Part shown: piece after piece, positions 9,642 to 16,545 of the stretch
Position numbering within the stretch: the first letter of the stretch is position 1
Layout: the number at the start of each line of letters is the position of its first letter
Origin: Hymenobacter crusticola
GTDB lineage: Bacteria > Bacteroidota > Bacteroidia > Cytophagales > Hymenobacteraceae
Assembly: GCF_002154225.1 (NCBI RefSeq)
Contig: NZ_MTSE01000033.1
Coordinates: 1 to 38,462, forward strand
Length of the DNA stretch: 38,462 nt
Direction of reading: 5' to 3'
Position numbers and translations under genes: made by a program
The notes under the pieces: model-generated
Databases searched by the model: none
Seen by the model: the letters and a program-made list of their open reading frames with translations, nothing else
Told to the model about the DNA's origin: nothing

Positions 9642-10619
9642 TTACCACGTGGGTTGACCAGGGGCAGGCTTGCTAGACGCTTTGTGAGGAATTTGCTGTA
9701 AATACTGTTGTTCGGCGGTGCTCAGTGCTTCTAGCAGCTGCCGGGCTTGGCCAGTACTAAGATTCATCTGTTGCAGTCGGGCGCGTTGCGTTTGCAATTG
9801 CGCCTCATTGAGTGTAGCCGGGTCAGTGCCTGCGCGATGACGCCCCGAAGCAGAACCTTCGGCATCCGTATCTAGCCCACGGGTCGTACCAGGTTCAGTG
9901 CCACCGGCTACGTTGCGTCGGGGGCCAACGCCGGGCTGAAAACCTCCCTGGGCGCTCGAACCATCGGCCGTGCTGCGTTGGTTAGGATCACGCCTACTGT
10001 TTGGATCCTGCTTGGTCTGCTCCGGATTACGTGGATCATCGGGCTGCGTAAGGTCATCAAGTTGCCCTTGCTGCTCATTGCCAGCTTGCGCACCTGCTTG
10101 TGGCTGGCTATTCGACGCATCAAATGGTTGCTGTTCAGGCTTTGGGCGGCGCGAAGCGGATGGAGGAATGCGTGGTGAGTTGCCGTTCTGAGCTAGGTAG
10201 TTGCTAAGCACTTCGTAGTTGTAGCGGGCTGTTGAACTGCGCGGATTCGTGAGTAGTGCCTGACGGAATAGGCCAACGGCTTGTGCATACTCTCCTTGTT
10301 GCGCTCGTAATGCAGCTAGTTGTTGCTGCGCTGCACCTCGCACCGTGCGCGTATGACTAGTAAGCAAGCGGCCATAATAAGCCTGCGCCTCTGCAACCCG
10401 ACCGGCACGCGCGCAAGATTGTGCTAAGTTAAGCAGTAACTCTTCTTGGTGCCCTCCATATTGCTCTACTGCCTGCTGGTACAAATTGGCGGCAGCAACA
10501 AAATTACCACGGGCATACTGCACTGCTGCTTGTTGCACCGCCTCATTCCGATTGTGTACGCGTGTAAGGCCACCCCAGCCGCCTACTATCACCAACACTA
10601 TTGCCAAGCTAGCTTTCAC
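9642..10619 (-). CDS. batC: TPR protein of the Bat aerotolerance type (BatC-like)
   Basis: The protein has 325 residues. An N-terminal hydrophobic segment (about 3-19) is a signal anchor or signal peptide. Tetratricopeptide repeats span about 25-140, with helix pairs around YARGNFVAAANLYQQA and YAQAVGLFRQALLTNP. The rest is a long disordered part rich in Gln, Pro, Asp and Gly. This layout matches BatC of the Bacteroidota aerotolerance operon, a periplasm-facing partner of the BatA/BatB von Willebrand proteins. The start is a GTG at 10617-10619, inside a 4-base overlap (GTGA) with the stop of the upstream vWA gene, so translation is coupled. The gene symbol rests on the neighbour and architecture, not on a unique motif. 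Confidence 0.75.
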   Translation of the reverse strand: MKASLAIVLVIVGGWGGLTRVHNRNEAVQQAAVQYARGNFVAAANLYQQAVEQYGGHQEELLLNLAQSCARAGRVAEAQAYYGRLLTSHTRTVRGAAQQQLAALRAQQGEYAQAVGLFRQALLTNPRSSTARYNYEVLSNYLAQNGNSPRIPPSASRRPKPEQQPFDASNSQPQAGAQAGNEQQGQLDDLTQPDDPRNPEQTKQDPNSRRDPNQRSTADGSSAQGGFQPGVGPRRNVAGGTEPGTTRGLDTDAEGSASGRHRAGTDPATLNEAQLQTQRARLQQMNLSTGQARQLLEALSTAEQQYLQQIPHKASSKPAPGQPTW

Positions 10620-11590
10620 GGTCGAATCACTCTGATAGTTAACAAAACGTCCAGGGCCAATAAGGCTAATGCTAGTGCCAGTGGGTACCGGTATCGGTTG
10701 TCGGCTACTGACACGGTGCGCACTTGCTCGGCTTGACCTTCCACACGGTTTAGCGCATTTACCAACGAAGGAAATTCATTTCGGCGGTCAGTAAGTTCAA
10801 AATACTGTCCTCCGGTTTGGGCAGCAAGCCTGCGCAGCGGCGTGGGCGTTAATCGGCTCACTACTTCACGGCCCCTACTATCGCGTAAGGCGCGGCCATT
10901 GGCGCGAAGCAAACGTATACCTTCCACTGTGCCTACGCCCATGGTGAAAAGGCGGGCACCCGAGCGAGTAAGCACCCGAACGGTTGGCTCTAAGTTCTCC
11001 CCAAAATCCTCGCCGTCTGTAATGAGTACGAGCACAGCCGCCCGCGGGGGCGCACCCACTGCCTGCGATGTCGCACGTAAGCGAGTAAGAGCCAACTCCA
11101 AAGGTGCCGCTAAATTTGTACTGCCCGCAGTAATTAGGTTGGTTTGCAACGTGTTGATAAACAGATGCAACGCATTTTGATCGTAGGTGAGAGGACACTG
11201 TACATACGCTTCGGAGCTGAACACAATAAGGCCCACCCGATCAGCTTGAAAACGATTAATAAGAGCACTAAGCTCAGCTTGAGCTTTTTGGAGCCGCGTT
11301 GGAGCTACGTCCGAAGCGTCCATGGAGCGCGATAAGTCTACGAGCAGCCAGACATCTTTGCCGGCTGTCCGGACGGGTTGCTGTGTTACACCGTAGGCTG
11401 GTCCTAGTAGCGCTACGGTCAGCAGAGCGAAAGCTAATCCTCGTAGAACAAGCTTCCAGCCTAGGCGCCAACCACGTTGCCCAAGTGGTGCCGCTAGGCG
11501 CCAGGTACGTACCGCATACCCTATATACAAAACGACGAAGGCGATGAGGATCGTTAGTTCAGGCCAGGAAAGCGGATATGCCCAATTCAA
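10616..11590 (-). CDS. batB: von Willebrand factor A membrane protein (BatB/BatA-like)
   Basis: The 324-residue inner-membrane protein has a transmembrane helix near residues 10-28 and a second around 50-70. A vWA domain (about 85-290) and a final transmembrane helix of the YPLALALALLALDVLL type at the C-terminus complete it. The metal-ion-dependent adhesion site is intact, with DLSRS at the first strand and the LITDGED motif later. This is the BatA/BatB arrangement described in Bacteroides aerotolerance operons. It sits directly before a BatC-like TPR gene with a 4-base overlap. The only in-frame start that keeps the first helix is TTG at 11588-11590. The usual upstream members (MoxR ATPase, DUF58 protein, second vWA protein) are not in the window; tRNA genes lie upstream instead. 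The BatA-versus-BatB choice is inferred from adjacency to batC. Confidence 0.8.
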   Translation of the reverse strand: MNWAYPLSWPELTILIAFVVLYIGYAVRTWRLAAPLGQRGWRLGWKLVLRGLAFALLTVALLGPAYGVTQQPVRTAGKDVWLLVDLSRSMDASDVAPTRLQKAQAELSALINRFQADRVGLIVFSSEAYVQCPLTYDQNALHLFINTLQTNLITAGSTNLAAPLELALTRLRATSQAVGAPPRAAVLVLITDGEDFGENLEPTVRVLTRSGARLFTMGVGTVEGIRLLRANGRALRDSRGREVVSRLTPTPLRRLAAQTGGQYFELTDRRNEFPSLVNALNRVEGQAEQVRTVSVADNRYRYPLALALALLALDVLLTIRVIRP

Positions 11591-11696
11591 GAGTTTTAGA
11601 TTACTTTGGTGAGTAAGCGGACGGTAGCACCCCCTAATTGAATATTTTTTTTGATAGGTAACTACTCAGTTAATCAGCTACTCTACTGCCGCCGCG

Positions 11697-11704
11697 CAAA
11701 GATG
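11697..11704 (-). promoter_or_regulatory. Candidate -7 element for batB-batC
   Basis: On the minus strand this reads CATCTTTG followed by C, one mismatch from the Bacteroidota TAnnTTTG consensus. It lies about 107 bases upstream of the batB start. No convincing TTTG is seen at the -33 distance. Confidence 0.35.
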
Positions 11705-11729
11705 TTGAAAGATAATTTTTATCACAGGG

Positions 11730-11758
11730 TTTGTTTTTCCATTCTAGTCGTATATTTG
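11730..11758 (+). promoter_or_regulatory. Promoter of the tRNA cluster
   Basis: TTTG at 11730-11733 and TATATTTG at 11751-11758, 17 bases apart, match the Bacteroidota -33/-7 promoter consensus. The tRNA-Ser gene starts 32 bases downstream. This is one of the two best promoter matches in the window. Confidence 0.65.
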
Positions 11759-11789
11759 CGCACTCTTCAGACGGAAGGGGCCCTCTTTA

Positions 11790-11882
<93 letters not shown>

Positions 11883-11962
11883 GTTTTATAGCAAGTTTTT
11901 AGGTGTTAAAAACTGAACTAGTTTCAGGAAGAATGCACAAGAAAAGCTTGCTAGTTAGTTTT

Positions 11963-12036
11963 CGGGGTGTAGCGTAGCCCGGTATCGCGCCTGCTTTGGG
12001 AGCAGGAGGTCGTAGGTTCGAATCCTGCCACCCCGA
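11963..12036 (+). tRNA. tRNA-Pro (UGG)
   Basis: This is a 74-base tRNA. The acceptor stem CGGGGTG pairs perfectly with CACCCCG. The anticodon stem CCTGC/GCAGG encloses TTTGGGA, anticodon UGG. The T-arm GTAGG-TTCGAAT-CCTGC has one G-U pair. CCA is not encoded. Confidence 0.95.
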
Positions 12037-12080
12037 CATTTTACCACATTGCCCCGGTCACCGGGCCGGAACTTTCCTCC

Positions 12081-12154
12081 GACCCCGTAGCTCAGTTGGA
12101 TAGAGCAGCTGCCTTCTAAGCAGCCGGTCATTGGTTCGAATCCAATCGGGGCCA
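12081..12154 (+). tRNA. tRNA-Arg (UCU)
   Basis: This is a 74-base tRNA. The anticodon stem GCTGC/GCAGC encloses CTTCTAA, giving anticodon UCU for AGA/AGG. The D-arm and the T-arm (ATTGG-TTCGAAT-CCAAT) are regular. The acceptor stem GACCCCG against CGGGGCC has an A2-C71 mismatch; the other six pairs are Watson-Crick. CCA is not encoded. It is the last member of the cluster. Confidence 0.93.
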
Positions 12155-12160
12155 CATTAA

Positions 12161-12191
12161 AAAGCCACCTAGCTCGCTAGGTGGCTTTTTT
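12161..12191 (+). terminator. Terminator of the tRNA cluster
   Basis: AAAGCCACCTAGC pairs with GCTAGGTGGCTTT and runs into TTTTTT, seven bases after tRNA-Arg. It is a strong intrinsic terminator. Confidence 0.9.
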
Positions 12192-12328
12192 GTTTGTGTC
12201 GTCTAACTGCTTGGTCACTATGCTTTAAGAGGCGATGTGTAGTTCGCCTTAGCGCCCACCCAAGAGCTTTGCTAAGCTACTGATGTAAGGGTACTTTCTA
12301 ATAACATCTTCGCCTGCTAGGCAAATTA

Positions 12329-12376
12329 CAAGCCTATGCGCCTAGGAAATTGTATTGGCCTAGGCGCATAGGCTTG
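12329..12376. repeat. Perfect 18-bp inverted repeat downstream of the OmpA gene
   Basis: CAAGCCTATGCGCCTAGG (12329-12346) is repeated as its exact reverse complement at 12359-12376, with a 12-base spacer. It lies 39 bases past the stop of the minus-strand OmpA-family gene and may act as its terminator. Neither side has the T-run of a standard intrinsic terminator. Confidence 0.7.
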
Positions 12377-12414
12377 CTTGCGGTACCTTAGTTACTCATA
12401 CAGTAAGAAGCTAG

Positions 12415-14115
12415 TTACCACTCTAGCGTAGGTTGTTTCGGCGCTTTGCGGGGTGTGCGTACCGATTTCGACCGAGTAACTTGTTTGCGCGAGCGTGCCT
12501 TACTAGCAACCTTTTTATGTACCGGTTTTTTCTTCAAAGGGGTAACTTTGCCCTTGTTAGGAATGGTTGGAGCAGTAAGTGTTGGCTCTTTGCCATATTT
12601 GGTCTGCGCAGTGTTAGGGTCGCCAGTTAAAAACAAATCGAATTCTACTCGGCGGTTACGGGCACGGCCAGCGTCGGTTTTGTTAGATGCAAGCGGATAG
12701 CGCGGGCCGTAACCGCGCCATTCGACGCGAGCTTCTGGCAGCCCATGCTCAAGCAAGTAGCGGCGAGCAGAGGCCGCTCGCTCGCGAGACAGGCGTAAGT
12801 TGAAGGCTGCCGGGCCTTGACTATCGGTGTGACCAGCAATACTCAATGAGTAATTAGGATACTGCGTCAGAATGCGCGCAATGGTATCGAGAGTGGCGTA
12901 AGAAGTTGGCAGCAGCGTCGCATTGTTACGCTCAAAACCAATCAGTTTGGTTGCCTCCCGCAAACGCTGGCGAGTTGCCGCTTGAATTTCGGGGCAGCCA
13001 TGGTTGGAAGCTGGACCCGCATGGTTGGGGCAACGATCTTCGGTGTTGGGTATACCATCACCATCAAGGTCAAGGCTTGCAGTACCCTTCTGGCTACTGG
13101 CAACTGTGTCAGAGGGGGCACTTGGAGCAGGACAGCCTTGCGCATCCACAGCCGTGCCAGCAGGTGTATCAGGGCACTGATCATCGGTATCACTTACGCC
13201 ATCCTGATCCGTGTCCGGGCAGCCATGTAGCTCAATTGGACCGGCCTTGTCCGGGCAGGCGTCATCTACGTCGTCCACACCGTCATTATCCTTATCTGGG
13301 CAACCATGTACCTCTGCTTTTCCAGGAATAGAAGGGCACTGGTCCTGATAGTTCGGAACGCCATCCTGATCGTCGTCGAGGGGGCAGCCGTGTGAATCTA
13401 CTTCGATATCATTTGGTGTGTGTGGGCATTGATCGAGCCGATCTGCTACGCCGTCTTCATCTGCATCAGGTGCCTGGCCTAAGTTGATTGTCAGGCCTAC
13501 AGTATGCTGCAAAAAACGATCGGCCCACTGCGGCGGGGTACCTTGGGTCAGGCCATCTAAGTCAGCATGCATTGGTAGGTGCTGGCTGCTTTGCACGAAA
13601 AGGCCCAAGCCACCACCCAAACGAAAATTTATTCCCGCACCAGCTAGCACATCAACGTAGCCTTTTTCAGTGTTGATACGGACACCGTCGGCCAGTCCCG
13701 TCCGACTGACAAAAGTCCAGCCCGAACCAGCAAACAAATAGGGCTGAATGACGGCCCTCTCAGATAAGGCCCAGCCATTATTCAGTTTGAATTTGAAACC
13801 TAGGTTGGCGTTGACTAGTGTGCTGGTAAACGAAGTAGTGGTGCTGGGTTGACCTGTAAGCTGACCGTAGAAAAGCTGCGCATTTAGGTCGATACCCTTA
13901 GTTAAGTACTGGTTGATAGCCAATCCGGGCGCGTAGCGTTTCTGCGTAAACTGCCAGTACTCCGAGCCGAAGTCCCCTTTGTATTGCAATACACTGCCAT
14001 TCAAGCCAATACTGGTACGACGTTGTGCCGTTTGAGCCAAGGCAGAAAACTGCATGGCGAGCAAGAGAACCAGCGTAGGAGCAAGAGCTGCAAACGGAGA
14101 GAAAGAGTACTTCAT
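12415..14115 (-). CDS. OmpA-family outer-membrane protein with TSP3 repeats
   Basis: The protein has 566 residues. A signal peptide (about 1-27, ending ALAQ) precedes an N-terminal OMP beta-barrel-like domain (about 29-213). A block of thrombospondin type 3 calcium-binding repeats follows (about 217-372), with the recurring pattern DxDxDGVxDxxDxCP. The OmpA C-terminal peptidoglycan-binding domain (about 385-497) has GHTDSQG, LSRERA and NRRVEF. Such proteins link the outer membrane to peptidoglycan. Unusual is the tail of about 69 residues after the OmpA domain, which is strongly Lys/Arg-rich (KKKPVHKKVASKARSRK) and ends in LEW. The gene is monocistronic, with a large hairpin downstream. Confidence 0.92.
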   Translation of the reverse strand: MKYSFSPFAALAPTLVLLLAMQFSALAQTAQRRTSIGLNGSVLQYKGDFGSEYWQFTQKRYAPGLAINQYLTKGIDLNAQLFYGQLTGQPSTTTSFTSTLVNANLGFKFKLNNGWALSERAVIQPYLFAGSGWTFVSRTGLADGVRINTEKGYVDVLAGAGINFRLGGGLGLFVQSSQHLPMHADLDGLTQGTPPQWADRFLQHTVGLTINLGQAPDADEDGVADRLDQCPHTPNDIEVDSHGCPLDDDQDGVPNYQDQCPSIPGKAEVHGCPDKDNDGVDDVDDACPDKAGPIELHGCPDTDQDGVSDTDDQCPDTPAGTAVDAQGCPAPSAPSDTVASSQKGTASLDLDGDGIPNTEDRCPNHAGPASNHGCPEIQAATRQRLREATKLIGFERNNATLLPTSYATLDTIARILTQYPNYSLSIAGHTDSQGPAAFNLRLSRERAASARRYLLEHGLPEARVEWRGYGPRYPLASNKTDAGRARNRRVEFDLFLTGDPNTAQTKYGKEPTLTAPTIPNKGKVTPLKKKPVHKKVASKARSRKQVTRSKSVRTPRKAPKQPTLEW

Positions 14116-14241
14116 TCGGACAGAAAACAGCGTAAGAAGGCTGTTGGTAAGGCAGGGACGGCGTATTAAAAAAGCTAAATTATAAGCTTAAAACTTAGTA
14201 TTGTACAACAGCGCTATAAAATTCACTAAAGGATAGGTAGC

Positions 14242-14309
14242 AGCCAAAGCAACGCTTTGGCTTGCTAGTGAGGAAACCAACACGCGCTTACGAGAAGGCT
14301 ATCTTCTCG
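14242..14309. repeat. Two short hairpins between the OmpA and response-regulator genes
   Basis: AGCCAAAGC pairs with GCTTTGGCT around AAC (14242-14262), and CGAGAAG pairs with CTTCTCG around a 5-base loop (14291-14309). The second lies 38 bases past the stop of the minus-strand receiver gene and could end its transcript, although no T-run follows. The first could instead lie in the OmpA leader. Confidence 0.4.
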
Positions 14310-14347
14310 TCGTTGTGGCCGGAATAAACAAAGAAGAGTAGAAGTGT

Positions 14348-14749
14348 TTAAGCCGATAGCGCGCGTTGGAAGTGAAGCTGAAGGATTTGGTCTATTTTCT
14401 CTTCTGTAAGCGGCTTGCTAATTAACCCATTAATAGGTAGCCCGTTTACCAGCGCTAGGTCCTGAGCATCCATCGTGGCTGGGTGCATAATTACTACCGT
14501 AGCTTGTTCCTGCTGCTGGGCTTTGTATTGCTCCAAGAACTCAATGCCCGTCATACCCGGTACTTTTAGGTCGAGCAGAATGAGAGCAGGAGGGATGGTC
14601 TCATACTCAGCAAGTAAAAAAAGAGCGTCTTGTTCCGTTTCAGCGACCATCAGTTGGTCGGCTACTTCCAGGCGGTGTAACAGGCGCTCGTTCAGGAAAT
14701 TGTTTGTGGCGTCATCATCGATGAGCAATACGCTGGATAGTTTTTGCAT
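14348..14749 (-). CDS. Stand-alone response-regulator receiver protein
   Basis: The protein has 133 residues and consists only of a CheY-like receiver domain, with no output domain. The acidic pocket is present (DDD at 11-13), the phospho-acceptor is Asp60 in LLDLKVPGM, and the conserved lysine is Lys112 in SKPL. The position that normally holds Thr/Ser (end of strand 4, around VVIMHPATM) appears to be His89, so the usual phosphorylation switch may be altered. Such single-domain regulators are common in Cytophagales and typically act in phosphorelays. No histidine kinase is adjacent. The gene is divergent from the RiPP-like locus. I am confident about the fold and do not know the partner. Confidence 0.88.
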   Translation of the reverse strand: MQKLSSVLLIDDDATNNFLNERLLHRLEVADQLMVAETEQDALFLLAEYETIPPALILLDLKVPGMTGIEFLEQYKAQQQEQATVVIMHPATMDAQDLALVNGLPINGLISKPLTEEKIDQILQLHFQRALSA

Positions 14750-15105
14750 AGGAGTAGAAGTAGAAGAAATACATTGCCAGTCAGAGGGCTAGCTTCCGTT
14801 GTGCAGTAATAGTGCCATCAGCATTCCCCAACGAGCTTTTTACTTTTGTGTAGACTCCTGCCTCAGCCAGAAAACGGTCTTGTGGGTGTAAGGCGATGAG
14901 AAGGCAGGAAGTGTTGTTGCGCTTGCAGTAAGTCCTAAAACCGAGTGCAAGCTGTTGCTGCCTAGTTCGCTTGTGTATGCCTAAGGTTATGGTTTACAAG
15001 GTGAAACAATTTACCAGGGATTATGCAAAGTGTAATGCAACCTCTGCTCTGGTGTTGGTCTCTTCTCTAAACAGGAAACTATATCTCACCTTACATTACC
15101 CTTAT
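14750..15105. other. Intergenic region upstream of the RiPP-like locus
   Basis: This gap of 356 bases separates the divergent receiver gene from the small peptide gene. It contains TACTTTTG at 14841-14848 (plus strand), a full match to TAnnTTTG, but no TTTG at the -33 distance. An open frame runs in phase into the peptide gene from 14971. Its 45 codons before the signal peptide look non-coding, so I treat them as leader sequence. Confidence 0.4.
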
Positions 15106-15273
15106 ATGAAACTTCCGAAAGCATTACTTGGCGCCATGCTAGTTGGCATAACTGTACACGCAACCAGTTGCACGAAGAATGGGGACCCCCAGCCTAAGAG
15201 CGAAAGAGGTGAGAAAAACGGCAAAGAAACAGCCAAAACACCAGTCAACTGCCCCGCCTGTGGGATGGGGTAA
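15106..15273 (+). CDS. Putative MNIO-modified RiPP precursor, small lipoprotein-like peptide ending in CPACGMG
   Basis: The peptide has 55 residues. An N-terminal hydrophobic segment (about 3-19) is followed by a possible lipobox, ATSC, with Cys22. A very polar Lys/Glu/Gly linker (23-44) leads to the end NCPACGMG, with Cys49 and Cys52. The frame is open from 14971, but the ATG at 15106 is the sensible start because the signal peptide begins there. The next gene, 23 bases later, is a DUF692/MNIO oxidase, an enzyme family that modifies cysteines in ribosomal peptides. A short peptide with a cysteine-bearing tail directly before an MNIO gene is the standard precursor layout. In bufferins an export signal doubles as the leader, which would fit here. 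Function as a precursor is inference; the lipobox is imperfect. It could alternatively be an unmodified small metal-binding lipoprotein. Confidence 0.72.
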   Translation: MKLPKALLGAMLVGITVHATSCTKNGDPQPKSERGEKNGKETAKTPVNCPACGMG

Positions 15274-15296
15274 ACCATTGAATTGCTAGCTTGATT

Positions 15297-16430
15297 ATGG
15301 AGCAAGAGCCTACTATGCTGGCTTCCATCGCCTGCAATCTAGACGCTGATATTTTATCGGCGGCTTTCCCATTGTTGGAAGAAGGCCAAGTAGAAGCGTT
15401 GGAGTGGTCATTCGACACCCTGTTCTGGGCCGAGCAGGTGCCCAGTTGGTTCACCGAACTACTGACCACCTATAGCAACCACAATCGGCTAGTGGGGCAT
15501 GGGATGTTTTTCTCGCTGCTATCGGGTAAGTGGACGCTTGAACAGCAGCAATGGCTACGTCAACTGCACCAGCTAGCAGCTCAGTTTCGCTTTGATCACA
15601 TAACGGAGCACTTCGGCTTTTTTACAGGCCAAAATTTTCATTATGGAGCGCCTCTGCATGTGCCTTATTGCGAGGCCACTTTGCGGATTGGCCAAGACCG
15701 GCTGCGCCGAATTTATGAGGCCTGCCAGTGCCCGGTGGGACTGGAGAACCTAGCCTTTTCCTACTCGCTTGAAGAAGTAAAGCAACACGGCGCCTTCCTA
15801 GAAAAGCTAATAAAGCCAGTAAACGGGTTTCTAATTCTAGACTTGCATAATGTATACTGTCAGCTGCACAACTTCTCTGTTGCGTTCGAAGAGCTAGTGA
15901 TGTTGTACCCAACGGATCGGGTGCGGGAAATTCACATTTCGGGAGGCAGCTGGGAAGGTTCGGTATCGGCGCCGGGCGGAAGGGTGCGCCGAGACACGCA
16001 TGATGAAGCCGTGCCGGAAGAGGTCTTTCAGCTACTTGATGCCACGCTACCTAGGTGCCCTAATGTGAAATACGTTGTGCTAGAGCAGCTAGGTAATGGC
16101 TTGAAGACAGAACCCAGTAAAATACAGTTTCGACAAGATTTTCTGAGGATGCAAGCCTTGGTAGCAAAACACCGGGACCACACCTCGCGCCCGCTGACCA
16201 ATACTTTCCTGCCGTTGCACCCGCTACCACCTAGCTCGATTATAGAAGACGAGGAGTTGTACAAGCAGCAGCTGCAACTCTCCCACATCTTAGAAACGGC
16301 TTCCTCCTCTGACGAAGCTCAGCGCTTGCTCCATGCATCAACCTTAGCAAAAACTGCCTGGAAAATAGAGCAGTGGGAACCGCATATGTTGCAGACGGCC
16401 GTTGACATTGCGCAAAAGTGGAAGAAATAA
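15297..16430 (+). CDS. DUF692 multinuclear non-heme iron oxidase (MNIO) with C-terminal extension
   Basis: The protein has 377 residues from the ATG at 15297; an in-frame TTG lies two codons earlier. Residues about 5-290 form a TIM-barrel DUF692 domain with the expected metal and active-site motifs: GHGMFFSL (His68), HITEHFG (His101, Glu104, His105), ENLAFS (Glu150, Asn151), LDLHNVY (Asp182, His184, Asn185), EIHISGG (His213), RRDTHDEAVP (Asp233, His235, Asp236) and VVLE (Glu263). Characterised relatives (MbnB, TglH, ChrH, BufB) use two or three irons to rearrange cysteines of precursor peptides. Most family members are about 280 residues. This one adds a Pro-rich hinge (about 298-314) and a helical segment (about 315-377). 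The small peptide just upstream is the likely substrate. No separate partner protein, peptidase or transporter follows. Family assignment is firm; the chemistry is not. Confidence 0.9.
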   Translation: MEQEPTMLASIACNLDADILSAAFPLLEEGQVEALEWSFDTLFWAEQVPSWFTELLTTYSNHNRLVGHGMFFSLLSGKWTLEQQQWLRQLHQLAAQFRFDHITEHFGFFTGQNFHYGAPLHVPYCEATLRIGQDRLRRIYEACQCPVGLENLAFSYSLEEVKQHGAFLEKLIKPVNGFLILDLHNVYCQLHNFSVAFEELVMLYPTDRVREIHISGGSWEGSVSAPGGRVRRDTHDEAVPEEVFQLLDATLPRCPNVKYVVLEQLGNGLKTEPSKIQFRQDFLRMQALVAKHRDHTSRPLTNTFLPLHPLPPSSIIEDEELYKQQLQLSHILETASSSDEAQRLLHASTLAKTAWKIEQWEPHMLQTAVDIAQKWKK

Positions 16431-16545
16431 GCTAGCCCTTTTTGGGTGAGCCAAGTGACCTAGTAGGAAGGTTAGAGTAGGATATTGCCGGATAATTTTT
16501 ATACCTTTTCCCGCTCTCTATATCTGTCTGCTCTATTCACCCACT

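Noticed and set aside
11955..12155. 66-residue minus-strand frame containing GRIRTYDLLLPKQARYRATL
   Set aside because: It is the antisense read of the tRNA-Pro and tRNA-Arg genes, a well-known false protein in databases.
12906..13331. 141-residue plus-strand frame rich in His, Pro and Gly
   Set aside because: It is antisense to the OmpA/TSP3 gene. Its odd composition comes from reading the repeated Asp/Gly calcium-binding codons backwards.
13020..13460. Repetitive DNA that might look like a repeat array
   Set aside because: The periodicity comes from the protein-level TSP3 repeats; the units vary in length and sequence and have no CRISPR-like spacers.
14971..15105. N-terminal extension of the small CPACGMG peptide to 100 residues
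   Set aside because: The first 45 codons have no coding character and would bury the signal peptide; the ATG at 15106 explains the sequence better.
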